Assembly (NCBI GenBank): GCA_036320915.1
Contig: JAXBDG010000008.1
Location: 1,240,001 to 1,304,000 of the forward strand
Reading direction: 5' to 3'
Source of the DNA: Linnemannia elongata
Taxonomy: Eukaryota; Mortierellomycota; Mortierellomycetes; Mortierellales; Mortierellaceae
DNA length: 64,000 bases
Position 1 is the stretch's first letter; the number at the start of each line of letters is the position of its first letter. The notes under the pieces were generated by a model, which saw nothing but the letters and a program-made list of their open reading frames with translations, did no database searches and had not been told where the DNA came from. The position numbers and the translations under genes were made by a program. Positions 55,196 to 64,000 of the stretch are shown here, one piece after another.

Positions 55196-56746
55196 TGTAA
55201 TTATGTCTGTATTATGAAATGATTGTTGTTGGCTTTGAGGAAGGTGAGGGAGGGTAATAAAAAGGGTAATTATCTCTCGTCGATTGGGTCGATTGGGTTG
55301 GATTGAAAGTGTGGAGAGAGTTAGAAGGAAGGAAGGTGAAGAAGAGAATATGTATGTGAAGAAAGAAAGAGAGATAGAGAGAAGAAGGGAAGGAGAAGAT
55401 GAGAGAAAGGAAGGAAGGAGGGAAGGAGGGGAGAGAAAGGAACAGGGAACGAAGAGTGTTTGTTTTTTTTTTGATGGTTGTTATTATGATTGTTGAATGT
55501 TGAGAAGGAGAGGGAGGAGAAAAAAGGAGGCAACCTATGGACGTACAGCAAACAATTGGCAGTGAAAGAAGGACAAGAGAAAAGATTAGAAAAGGATAGG
55601 ATTTTGTTGAGTGGAGTGGAAGTAAGAAAAGGAACGTAAAGGATGTGTCAATAGAGTGACAGGGTTAAGAAGGAAAGAAAGTAAGGTAACAAGAGTAAAA
55701 AAGTGAAAAAGGAAAAGAAGAAGTAGAAAAGTAGATGATGACCGCAAAGAGGGATGAGAGTGACAGTGAATAAGAACGTAGGAAAGTAAGAAAGTAGAGT
55801 AGAATAAGGAGAGTAGAATAAGGAGTGGAGAAAATAGATGAATATGAATGCAAAAGGGACTGTCGGATGATGGATGTGAACTGAATCTGATGACAGGAGG
55901 AGAGAGTGAGAGTGAAAGGAAAAGTGAGGAAGAGAAAGAAGGCGCGTACTGGAGGAAACAAAAGGACGGTTCGGTGCCTGGGACACACCTCTCTGTTTTA
56001 ATGTTGAAAAATGATATATTTGAGTATGTGCCGTGGTCCCCCTTCCCCTTCGCCTTCATCTCTTACTTGCTTGTGTGCGGGTGCTGTACTCTTTCTCCTG
56101 TCCTGTATTGTACTTTCTCTTTGAGTTTGATTGAATCGACTGAGCAATTGAATAAACACACACACAAACATTCACCCCGCCCTTCCCTGCTGCAGTTGAG
56201 GAGGTACTCCATCATTTTTCTTAGCCGCCACAGCCCTATCCGCATCCTCCTCTCTACCAGGCTAGGCCAATCCCTCTTTTGCATACTGTCTCCTTCTTGA
56301 CTTTCTAAACCCAGGGGTAGCCCTGGTTCGTTCTTGGCAAAAAGGAATCTCAGAAAAGAGAAACGGGGCCCCATTCACATCCACCTCCCCCTCCTGTTCC
56401 CGCCTTGCGACACACTGCCAGTCAGGTTCCTTTCAGCAAAGACCTAGCTTGCTACCATTTGCTACGGTCAACTGGACTATTGCTCCTTTTCTTTCTTTGT
56501 CTTTTCAAAGTCTGTCTTCGCTCATATTTGATTTTCTTTATCTCCCCCCTCTCCCTCACTACTTTCCCGAATACCGGTTGGGTATCTTGCACATGCAAAA
56601 AAAAATATAACATAACGTTGTTGACGCCGGTGATGTTGTTGTGTGGAGTGAGCTCGTCCAGTGGTGCAAATAGAAGAAAGCGTAAAATAAATAGGAAAAA
56701 CTATATTCTTTAACCCGCCACTAATAAGCATGACAATTCATCGCGA

Positions 56747-56784
<38 letters not shown>

Positions 56785-57124
56785 GCCATCTTTACCAACC
56801 ATGCAACTCGCGCAGATGCATGTTAATTCTAACAAAGGGAAGTTGTATTACGAAACACATTCCTTTCATCCTTCGTTCCCTTCGTCTCTTTACTTTCTCT
56901 TTTTATTTCTCCTTGTTCTTGTTCTTCGACTTGGTCATTCTTCAAAGGAGATCAAACAATACAAAGGTCGAAAAGGTGACGACGGAAAGAAAAGAAAAAA
57001 AAAAGTGAGGGAGAGGGTTGGGCTCACTTCTTTATCTGTCCGTCCGTCAATCCGAGACTAGAGAAACATACTTTTTGAAGTCCAACTTGGAACAAGTCGT
57101 CGTCGTCGTCATAAGTCAGACAAA
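55196..57124. other. 1.9-kb intergenic region
   Basis: The stretch 55260-55950 is GA-rich on the plus strand (CT-rich promoter of the Ser-rich gene) and yields spurious minus-strand frames. From 56000 to 57120 composition is mixed to CT-rich, with poly(T) at 56750-56783. No gene was recognised. Confidence 0.5.
56750..56783. repeat. poly(T) tract, 34 bp
   Basis: About 340 bp upstream of the tentative small gene at 57125, on its coding strand. Confidence 0.95.
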
Positions 57125-57280
57125 ATGGACGACAGCCGCAAGTACAGCGGCAGGGAGCCAGGAACAGACTCGCAAGACAAAATCAGTCTACAGTCGATGT
57201 CCCTTGCTCCAGAGTTTGATCCAGCAGCGATCAGCCGTGGAGTAAGAAAGGTAGTGAACAGGGGACCTTATTCCAGATAA
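57125..57280 (+). CDS. Possible small gene (51 codons, or first exon of a split gene)
   Basis: ATG in a good context (CAAAATGGAC) opens MDDSRKYSGREPGTD..., a hydrophilic peptide without low-complexity bias, unlike its surroundings. The frame ends at TAA 57278-57280. A donor GTAAGA at 57241 after Ser-Arg-Gly would allow splicing either to 57361 (acceptor CATAACAG, then 16 codons) or to about 57943 (acceptor TTCATGCAG, then EEWARATQYIKRLTDEK and a basic end, stop near 58030). The second acceptor has a strong pyrimidine tract. I cannot name a family and only transcripts would settle the structure. Confidence 0.3.
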   Translation: MDDSRKYSGREPGTDSQDKISLQSMSLAPEFDPAAISRGVRKVVNRGPYSR

Positions 57281-58276
57281 GCATCCTTCTCTTCTTTTTC
57301 TACTCCGTCTTCTTCTTCTCCTCCTCTTCAACCGAAAACCTCGTGTTCCAACCATAACAGACACAAAAACAGCCTTCGTCCATCGTCACTCTCTTCAATA
57401 CCATAGAATAGTCTAACTCACCATTGCTCTCGGATACCTCTTCCTTTCCACAAATAAAAGTCGATCATTTTCAAAAACACAATCCTCACTCCTCGTCTCA
57501 ACGAGCAACAAAAAAAGCGCCCACTATGCACAAGCAAGGGATAACCTTTACCTTGAAACCCCCTTATCCCAGATCTGAACAGGCGACCACCTCTTTTTTC
57601 CTACTCTTTGTTACGCTTTCGTCTTCAACCACAAACACAAAAAGCCTTCTTCAAAAACACAATGAACACAAATGCGCCTCATATTCATCGATCAATTGTA
57701 TCTAAAATGTCTCCTCGTCGCCTCCCCCTTTCCACAACTCAAATTGCCAATCTTCTCTGTCTTCTTTGCAACAACATCTTTGTGTTACCAACAAAAAAAA
57801 CAGACCGAAAGCTGGATTACCCCCGGCCTGTCTACTTTTCCTCAAAAAAAAATACTTCCGCCTCAATACAACACATGCCAACGACTTTTTATTTGTTTTA
57901 TTTTTCTTGTGAGATTGTCTCTTTCTGTATCTCATTCATGCAGGAGGAGTGGGCGCGGGCTACGCAATACATAAAGAGATTGACAGACGAGAAACCTAAA
58001 CGGAAAAAGCAAAATATCATTTTCTTTTAATGATGTTCTACCTTCTCTCATCATCATCGAACATCAAAACAGGCTCCCTTGTGGATGGGGTAGGTTGGTG
58101 AGCGAACATAAAAAAAAAAGAAAGTTTTCAATTGCAAGTCCGTCCGTGTGTGTCCGCGCGGGTAACCCGTACCTGTTTGGCGTCATTCTTCGAAAATCGA
58201 CGCCGTGGCTGTTTTTCTGAGCGTGTGCGGTCGACTTTTGATAACAAGAAAGTAAAAAAAAAGTGGGGGAGTGAGC

Positions 58277-58279
<3 letters not shown>

Positions 58280-58321
<42 letters not shown>
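58280..58321. repeat. (GA)n microsatellite
   Basis: About 21 GA units; the third large GA block of the window, all on the plus strand. Confidence 0.95.
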
Positions 58322-58325
<4 letters not shown>

Positions 58326-59153
58326 GAGTACGGGGGTTGGGGTTGCACCGTACCCCCTTCCTCTTCCTTCTCCTCCTCTCACCGCACGTACTGTACTCGC
58401 GCATGGCACGCACGCACGCGCCTACTGTCCGCCCCCTCCCTCTCCATACTATACAGACACATTCCACAGATGGACGATCATCAATTGAACCCCTTCGTAT
58501 TTCCTTACATCTCTCTTTCACATACACACCCCCTTCCTCTTACTTCTTTTTCTTTTGTGTCTCTCTCCTTCCCTCCTTTTTTCGCGAACGCGCGTCGGGC
58601 GTCTTTTTGCAACGAGTAAAGGAGATGATGCGCTTTATGCTTGAGCTGGTAGGAAGTAAGCACTCGCGACTCCCCAAAGAAAATTTTCCGGTCGATTCCC
58701 TCCTCCCCCCTTTCACCCACATGTTCTCCACAACCTTGTCCGCCATAAACAATACAAAAAAAAATAGGCCAATTGATAAGACAGAGTCGGGCACAACTGA
58801 TGAATTATAATCAGACAAAAAGGGTTCTAAGAGGTAGTCAGGGAAGTTACAATCTTGAGCGGAAAATATTGAACATGCTAAAGTGTACTAGCGCATACGC
58901 CGACCCCCCGACCCCTTCATTGTTTTAAAACAAGTAAATAAATGGTAGGACCAGAGCCTCTCCATCCCCTTCACTCTAAAATAATGCTATTGATGAAGTA
59001 GGCGTAATGAGGCTAATTTACATTGAATTGAGTACAGATTTACGACGCGTTTTAGGATGTAATTGAGGTTGCATGGACACTCAGAGCAGCCCTACTCCCT
59101 GACCTCCTACTTGTTAGAATAGCCTCATAGCAAAGACGAGCCCATAGCGCTAT

Positions 59154-59176
59154 AAAAAAAAAAAAAAAAAAAAAAA
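59154..59176. repeat. poly(A) tract, 23 bp
   Basis: Lies 350 bp downstream of the Yvh1 stop codon. Confidence 0.95.
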
Positions 59177-59528
59177 TAGACATACAACAAAGACCACTAC
59201 AAGAGTTTTTGTACAGCCACCCTCATTTTTTTTTTCTTTCGCCAGGGTCGATCACAAACTCAAACAGTCTCACCTTTTTTTGTTTTATCATGACCCACCC
59301 TCTCGTTCATCAATATCAAATTGTTTGCAACCTTTGGTGGCAAACCGATCACTTCCATTGGCATGTCAATTGCAGTTTTGAGATTAAATCGCCACGCACA
59401 TACCCACACACACAACACATGTTTACTTGCAGGTTGTCTATATTTTTTTTTTCTCCTCGCATGCACTTTACAAATAGATTATTATTTCTATTTTCTTTCT
59501 GAATTTTCTAAGCCTCGCTCATATCTAA

Positions 59529-61209
59529 CTATCCGTCAACCTTGCCCTTATGCATCATGAAGGCAGGAGTGACCCAAGTTCCACAAGAACACTGCTCGCC
59601 TGACCAGTTGAAAGTTCCCAGCTTCGAGTCGCATTTCGGGCACGAGATCTTGCCTTCCAATCCGTGCAGTTCCTGAATCCACTCAACAGGTTCGATAAAG
59701 TACGACTGGCATACCGTAGCTGCCTTTGGCGTAATCTTGGAAATATCCGATTGCACCGCCTATTATTTACCATACACAAAAAAAAAAAAAAAAAGAGTGT
59801 AAACGAATTCGATTCAGCGTTAGCATCACCGCATAGCTATGTTTTGCTTTCTCGCATTGCATTGTCGGCCCTTAGATATCCTGATTCTCGAAATGACAAA
59901 TCATCCATCCACAGCATTACCTCAGAGATATGAAGGGTAGCATCACGCTTTCTGTATCCGAACGAAGCCTGACCCTGTCCAGGGGTATGAGTGACAACAC
60001 TGTCGCGAGCCACAAGCGCACGGCGGCACTTTTTGCATTTGAGAGGCCCTTGCTGGATTCCTGCCGTCATAGCCGTTGCCGTGGTTGCTGCAGTCCGTGA
60101 GGGAGCGTTCAGAGGATCCGCTGCCAGTGTCATATCTTCAATATATCCAAACACTATATCATTCGATTGATTGAAAACGTTAGTGATGATGAATCGATGG
60201 TCAGATGGTCGGCTTTGACGAGGATAAAGCACTCCAAGAGTTCAACTTACTCTCGCGTTGAGCGGCGTTGGAGGCAATCAAAAAACGTCTGTAGGCGGTC
60301 CGGTTGACATTGACATCGTGCTCAATCTCAGCGTAAAGAAGAAGCTGTGTCATGAACCCATCATTGGGTCTAATATAAACCATTAGACGTAAGGATGGGA
60401 TTTAGTAAAAAAAAAAAAGTACGATATATGGGTGATTACATTTGTTGCGGCGCAGTTTACACAAAGTGGACACAACTTGTTGAAGAAACATAGAGCTTTG
60501 GTCAGAAACTTACTCTGCGACCTGTCGAAGGGCCTGGACGTGCTTCAAGGCGTCAACAGCCGACATCTTCTTCTCCTTCATCAAGTACGCGCATACAACT
60601 GTCACACTCCTCGATGCTCCTGCCTGACTATAAGAAATCAAATGATCGCCAAACGAATAATTAGCAATATGATTTCAATCAAGCACCTCATGTACAACCA
60701 TCTTCTCACTTTCAACTTACCAGTGGACAAGAACCTTCCTCCCGCTCTCAAGGGCATCATGAATAAAGGTATAGGTGTCCGTGAAATGCTTGATCAAGTT
60801 GGTCTCGTCCATATCGGGGACAGGGATCACTTTGTAGATGAACTCTCCCGGGAATCTGGGTGTAGGGATATCTGTTACTTGGATGATGTGCGTGATCCCA
60901 AGCTCTTGCATCTTTTCGCGCGACTCCGAGATCAACGCCCTGATTTCGTATGAGGAGTTAGGGGAAAGAAAGATAGGTGAGGTGAGTGAGATGAGCTTTT
61001 ACGTGTTGGTGTGGATTGAAGTATCGGTTGTCGTCTTTTTTTTTGGATTTTTTTTTTTTTCCTTAATATCCTTTCAAATTTGCTGAGTGTTAGAGGAGAG
61101 GAGGCGTTTCGTTGTATTACCCGCTAAGGAAGAGACCGGGTAGGATCTCCTGTGCCTCACGGAACTGCTTCGAGTCGAATCGGGGAGGTTGGTCGAAAGG
61201 GGACGACAT
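59529..61209 (-). CDS. YVH1: Dual-specificity phosphatase Yvh1 (DUSP12 type)
   Basis: Six exons, 61209-61121, 60939-60721, 60627-60514, 60369-60251, 60153-59921 and 59759-59529, encode 334 residues, all in phase. Yvh1 acts late in 60S ribosome assembly, releasing Mrt4, and its zinc domain is the essential part. The N-terminal phosphatase domain (about 10-150) starts ILPGLFLSGALI and holds VLVHCQAGASRSVTVVCAYLM with the nucleophile Cys103; that codon is split by intron 2 (TG|T). PNDGFMTQL and a typical closing helix follow. The C-terminal zinc-binding domain (about 205-334) contains KCKKCRRAL, YFIEPVEWI, ISCPKCDSKLGTF and QCSCGTWVTPAFMMHKGKVD, diagnostic for the family. It is divergent from a DUF4604 gene 305 bp away, and its 5' side carries a T run. 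Confidence 0.95.
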
Positions 61210-61514
61210 GGCTTGTTGGAATGAATGGTTAGGTGGTTGGGAATGAGAATGGTGTGAGTGAAGGAAAAAAAAAAAATGAAAAAAGAGGCGGTGCAGAAAA
61301 ACAGTACAAGAAAGTACAAAAAAAAAAAAAAAAAAAAAAAGGAGACGCAGCAGAGCCACAACAAAGGGACTGCCTTCTTACCCAAACCTTGTGCGCAGAA
61401 AATATAAAGCTGTCGCGCCTTCTTCTAAACACACATACACACAAACACACATAACCTCTTCTCCTGCCATCACTTTCTCTCCCAACGCATCGGCAACAAC
61501 AAAAACACACGACA
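61210..61514. promoter_or_regulatory. Shared divergent promoter of YVH1 and the DUF4604 gene
   Basis: The start codons are 305 bp apart on opposite strands. The interval holds an A run at 61264-61275 and another at 61318-61340, the latter 109 bp upstream of YVH1 and 175 bp upstream of the other gene, suggesting one nucleosome-depleted region for both. An (ACACACAA)-type AC-rich stretch precedes the plus-strand ATG. Confidence 0.5.
61318..61340. repeat. poly(A) tract, 23 bp
   Basis: Central in the divergent YVH1/DUF4604 promoter; poly(T) on the YVH1 coding strand. Confidence 0.95.
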
Positions 61515-62393
61515 ATGTCAAACAAAAAGATCACCCCACACCAGATGCGAAAAAACCTTACCTACGTCCAAGAAGGCGCCCCAGACTTTATGCGCATGCT
61601 CACGGGCCAATCAGCTTCCTCAGCTGCCAATAACGATCCCAGAAACCCATACCGCAAACCCATCGGTATCGACGCCAAATTCCAATCCGAGCAGCCCTCC
61701 GATGACGACGATGAGACGGCGCACGATATCTTGAACGAACGGGAAGAGGAGCGGCCTACGGTCGTGGTGTTGAAGGAGAGTAAGCATTTGGATGAGCGAC
61801 AAGTCAAAAATATCCTCAACAACCTCCCTCCAGGTAAGGGAACGTAGTGGAAGCATGGTTTCGATATGGCCCCTGCAGATTTACTCGTGAGACTAACACT
61901 CTTTAATACTCTCATTTGCGATATGGTAGGTCTGTCAGAGGCAGAGATCAAGAAGCGGCTAGCAAATGCCCTCGAAGAAAACAACAGCAACGACAACAGC
62001 AAGGAAGAAGAAGAGGAAGACGAGGAAGAGGAAGACCATGACCCCGTCGATGCCAACGGAAAGATCCTCTTCAGGAGACCCAAGGGATCCAAATCGAAAT
62101 CATCAACCACAACAACAACCTCCTCCTCCTCCGCAAAATCCGAAAAACAATCAGTCACCTCGTCAGCCAGCAAAAAGAACTTTGAGACCGCTCTTCTTGC
62201 AGAGGCGGAGGCAAAAGTCCAAGCTATCAAGAAACAATCAGGATCATTGGCAGCAAAAACAGGAACAGAGACCACCGAGGGATCAAAACGAAAGACCAAC
62301 AGCAACGACAACAACACCAGCGAAGGACCCAAAAAGAAAAAGCAACAGAAAAAGACGACAACATCTCTACTCAGCTTCAACGACGATGAATAA
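61515..62393 (+). CDS. DUF4604 / KIAA1143-like protein
   Basis: Two exons, 61515-61833 and 61930-62393, encode 260 residues. The N-terminus NLTYVQEGAPDFMRML matches the family signature (SYVxPxxPxFL in the animal homologue), followed by an acidic segment with RPTVVVLKESKHLDERQV (family: PQVVVLKxGDLS). Later come DANGKILFRRP (family: DGRIIYRKP) and a Ser/Thr/Lys-rich tail ending in TSLLSFNDDE, again the family ending. The function of these small, mostly disordered eukaryotic proteins is unknown; a nuclear role is often assumed from their basic tails. The acidic run after exon 2 begins (about 125-140) is longer than in animals. The stop codon lies only 40 bp from that of the convergent forkhead gene. 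Confidence 0.9.
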
Positions 62394-62433
62394 TTATCAA
62401 CAAATAATATGTGTTTTTTATTTTTTTTTTCCT

Positions 62434-64000
62434 TCATGGATTGGGTTGTGAGTCAGTAGGCGTCGATATCGATGTGGGTGAAGGTTCCGTGGTTGTTGTC
62501 GTAGAAGTGGCAAAGGCAGTAGCAGTGGCAGAGGTGGCAGGCGCAGCTGTGGTGGTTGTAGTGGCAGGCGCTACTACCGGTGCAGCTGCAGCAGAAGCTA
62601 CAGGAGCAGGCTCTGCACTAGTAGGCTGACTGGCTGGTACTGTGGGGTCGGTAACCGTCGTCGTTGCGGTGGCAGGTGGTACAATCGAAGAATCAGAAAC
62701 GGCAGCAGGAGCAGGAGAAGCGACGGCGGTAGCAATCACTGGTTTGACCTCAGGGGCAGCATCAGGTCGAGGAGTCTCGGCAACGTTTGTGGCTGCTGAG
62801 GATGGGGTATTAGCGTCCTGTAATGCTTTTTGCTGAGCTTGCTGTTGTGCCTGCTGTTGGGCTAGTAGCTGGGCTTGTTGCTGGGCCTTTTGTACTTCTT
62901 CGACCTGTGCAATCGCCCGAGCACGCGCCTGGAGGGCTTGGATGGCTAACACCTGAGCCTGTGCTTCAGTGGTTGCCGGCACAGCTGGCGCTGAGCTTAC
63001 TGTCGTTGCGGTAGACGTCGATGGAGGCTGAGATTGGGCTTGAGCGAGTGCCTGTGCTTGAGCAAGAGCCCGTGCTTGCGCCTGAGCTGCTGCTTGCGCC
63101 TGAGCTGCCGCCACAAGCTGCGCTATTGGGGACGATAGCGCTGGAGCAGGCGAAGCCGTTGCAGCAACTGCAGGCGCAGGTGCGGGTGTGACCACTGGTG
63201 CAGGAACCGAAATTGCCGCGGATGTAGGCGAAGAAAGAGGAGGTTGTATCGTCGTGGCTGCGGTAGCGGCAGGCGTGGCAGAGGTGGCAGAGGTGCCGGG
63301 GACGGTGGCATTAACGGCAGAAGTGGAAGCACTGGCGCCACCGTTGGCATTGGCAGCAGCAGCAGCAGCGTTGGCGGCGGCGGAATTTCGAGCGGCAGCA
63401 ATGACGGCTGCGATGGCTTGCAGCGTCGAGAGGGACTGTTGCGTCAATCCTGATGGGCCGGTAGCCGACGACGAGCCCCCTTGCGCCTGTCCTCCATTCG
63501 CCTTGGCAGCAGCGATCAGTGCCGTCGCCAGCGCGCTCTGACCGCCCTCCTTGTTTGCGGTCGCCAATGATTGTGTGAGGGACGCCAACATGCCAGGATT
63601 CTGCTGCAAAATCGCTGCCAACTTCAAACTGGCCTCACTGATCTGAGAATAATCGGGCTGGGGTGCTGGGGTCGTCCCTGCAACTGCTGTTTGTCCGTTT
63701 GTGGCAGTGCCAAGCGTCTGGACCTGACCAGGCTGAGAGACCGCCGGAGTTTGTGTCGATGTAAGCGTCGATTGTGACAACGAGTCGGTTCCAGTGTTGA
63801 GGCGCTTCCTTGGCTTGTCCGAGCTGTCAAAAGGAGATTCGGAACGCGTTCCACCGGGCTTGGATGACATCGCTCTCCTGTTCCGCTTGTACACTCCGTT
63901 GGCGAACTGACTCTCGCAACTCTGATCAATGGTCCAGAAGGCTCCCTTTCCTGGCTCACTGTCGGACCGAGGCACCTTGACGAATGCCTTGTTCAGGGAC
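62434..64000 (-). CDS. Forkhead transcription factor, C-terminal part (cut by right edge)
   Basis: The frame enters at 64000 and ends at TGA 62434-62436, giving 521 visible residues. The first visible residues, [12 protein letters not shown] then [28 protein letters not shown], are the end of a forkhead (winged-helix) DNA-binding domain: the recognition-helix end, wing 1 with GKGAFW and the basic wing 2. The N-terminal part and the start of the domain lie outside the window. The rest is low in complexity, first Thr/Gln/Ser-rich, then long Ala/Gln/Val/Pro/Thr stretches, typical of an activation or scaffold region. The exact forkhead subgroup cannot be told. It converges with the DUF4604 gene. 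Confidence 0.9.
   Translation of the reverse strand, partial: SLNKAFVKVPRSDSEPGKGAFWTIDQSCESQFANGVYKRNRRAMSSKPGGTRSESPFDSSDKPRKRLNTGTDSLSQSTLTSTQTPAVSQPGQVQTLGTATNGQTAVAGTTPAPQPDYSQISEASLKLAAILQQNPGMLASLTQSLATANKEGGQSALATALIAAAKANGGQAQGGSSSATGPSGLTQQSLSTLQAIAAVIAAARNSAAANAAAAAANANGGASASTSAVNATVPGTSATSATPAATAATTIQPPLSSPTSAAISVPAPVVTPAPAPAVAATASPAPALSSPIAQLVAAAQAQAAAQAQARALAQAQALAQAQSQPPSTSTATTVSSAPAVPATTEAQAQVLAIQALQARARAIAQVEEVQKAQQQAQLLAQQQAQQQAQQKALQDANTPSSAATNVAETPRPDAAPEVKPVIATAVASPAPAAVSDSSIVPPATATTTVTDPTVPASQPTSAEPAPVASAAAAPVVAPATTTTTAAPATSATATAFATSTTTTTEPSPTSISTPTDSQPNP

Larger units (their letters stand above)
57281..59528. other. 2.2-kb region without a firm gene
   Basis: It may contain an intron and last exon of the tentative gene at 57125. 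Otherwise it is AC- and CT-rich, with a (GA)n repeat at 58280-58321 and poly(A) at 59154-59176. Open frames here are short or low in complexity. Confidence 0.45.

Noticed and set aside
60717..60935. Yvh1 appearing to have Trp in place of the catalytic Cys (VHW)
   Set aside because: The Trp comes from reading through the donor; the spliced codon is TG|T, Cys, giving HCQAGASRS.

Overview
The window looks like nuclear DNA of an early-diverging fungus, most likely Mucoromycota and perhaps a Mortierella relative. Its genes are eukaryotic and split by short GT-AG introns (donors mostly GTAAGT or GTATGT). Promoters are CT-rich, poly(A)/poly(T) runs of 20-43 bp and dinucleotide repeats are frequent, and the glutamine synthetase is a type III enzyme. 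The taxon is an inference from gene content and style. I read about 20 genes; nearly all exon joins were checked by phase and by continuity of the conserved family sequence.

Layout. 1-3.5 kb: N-terminus of an unknown gene (-), an atypical SDR/NmrA-like oxidoreductase (-) and a Q-rich hypothetical gene (-). 3.6-7.7 kb: no gene seen. 7.7-11.2 kb: glucosidase II beta subunit (+, nine exons, HDEL end), convergent with a secreted two-repeat protein (-). 12.7-14.7 kb: DUF4436 membrane protein (-). 16.3-22.1 kb: xylulokinase (-) and a KAR9-like protein with a C-terminal GAS2 domain (-). 24.6-28.2 kb: Mcm10 (-). 31.8-34.9 kb: type III glutamine synthetase (+). 35.2-37.8 kb: Cdt1 (-), divergent from a coiled-coil gene (+, 38.3-40.0 kb). 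41.1-42.0 kb: ribosomal protein eS26 (+). 42.9-45.7 kb: EI24/Rrt8-like membrane protein with polyQ and acidic stretches (+), convergent with a secreted S41 peptidase (-, 46.0-48.4 kb). 51.2-52.8 kb: HDEL receptor Erd2 (-). 53.8-55.2 kb: Ser-rich tail-anchored protein (-). 59.5-61.2 kb: Yvh1 phosphatase (-), divergent from a DUF4604/KIAA1143-like gene (+), which converges on a forkhead gene cut by the right edge (-).

Links. The HDEL-tailed glucosidase II subunit and the HDEL receptor belong to one ER retention circuit. Mcm10 and Cdt1 both act in replication origin licensing or firing and lie within about 14 kb. Otherwise the order looks like ordinary fungal housekeeping, with no gene cluster, transposon, CRISPR array or rRNA gene. 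I found no clear new system. The best leads are the coiled-coil gene sharing a promoter with cdt1, the split GAS2 domain in the KAR9-like protein, the duplicated secreted protein and the recurrent poly(T) tracts upstream of genes.
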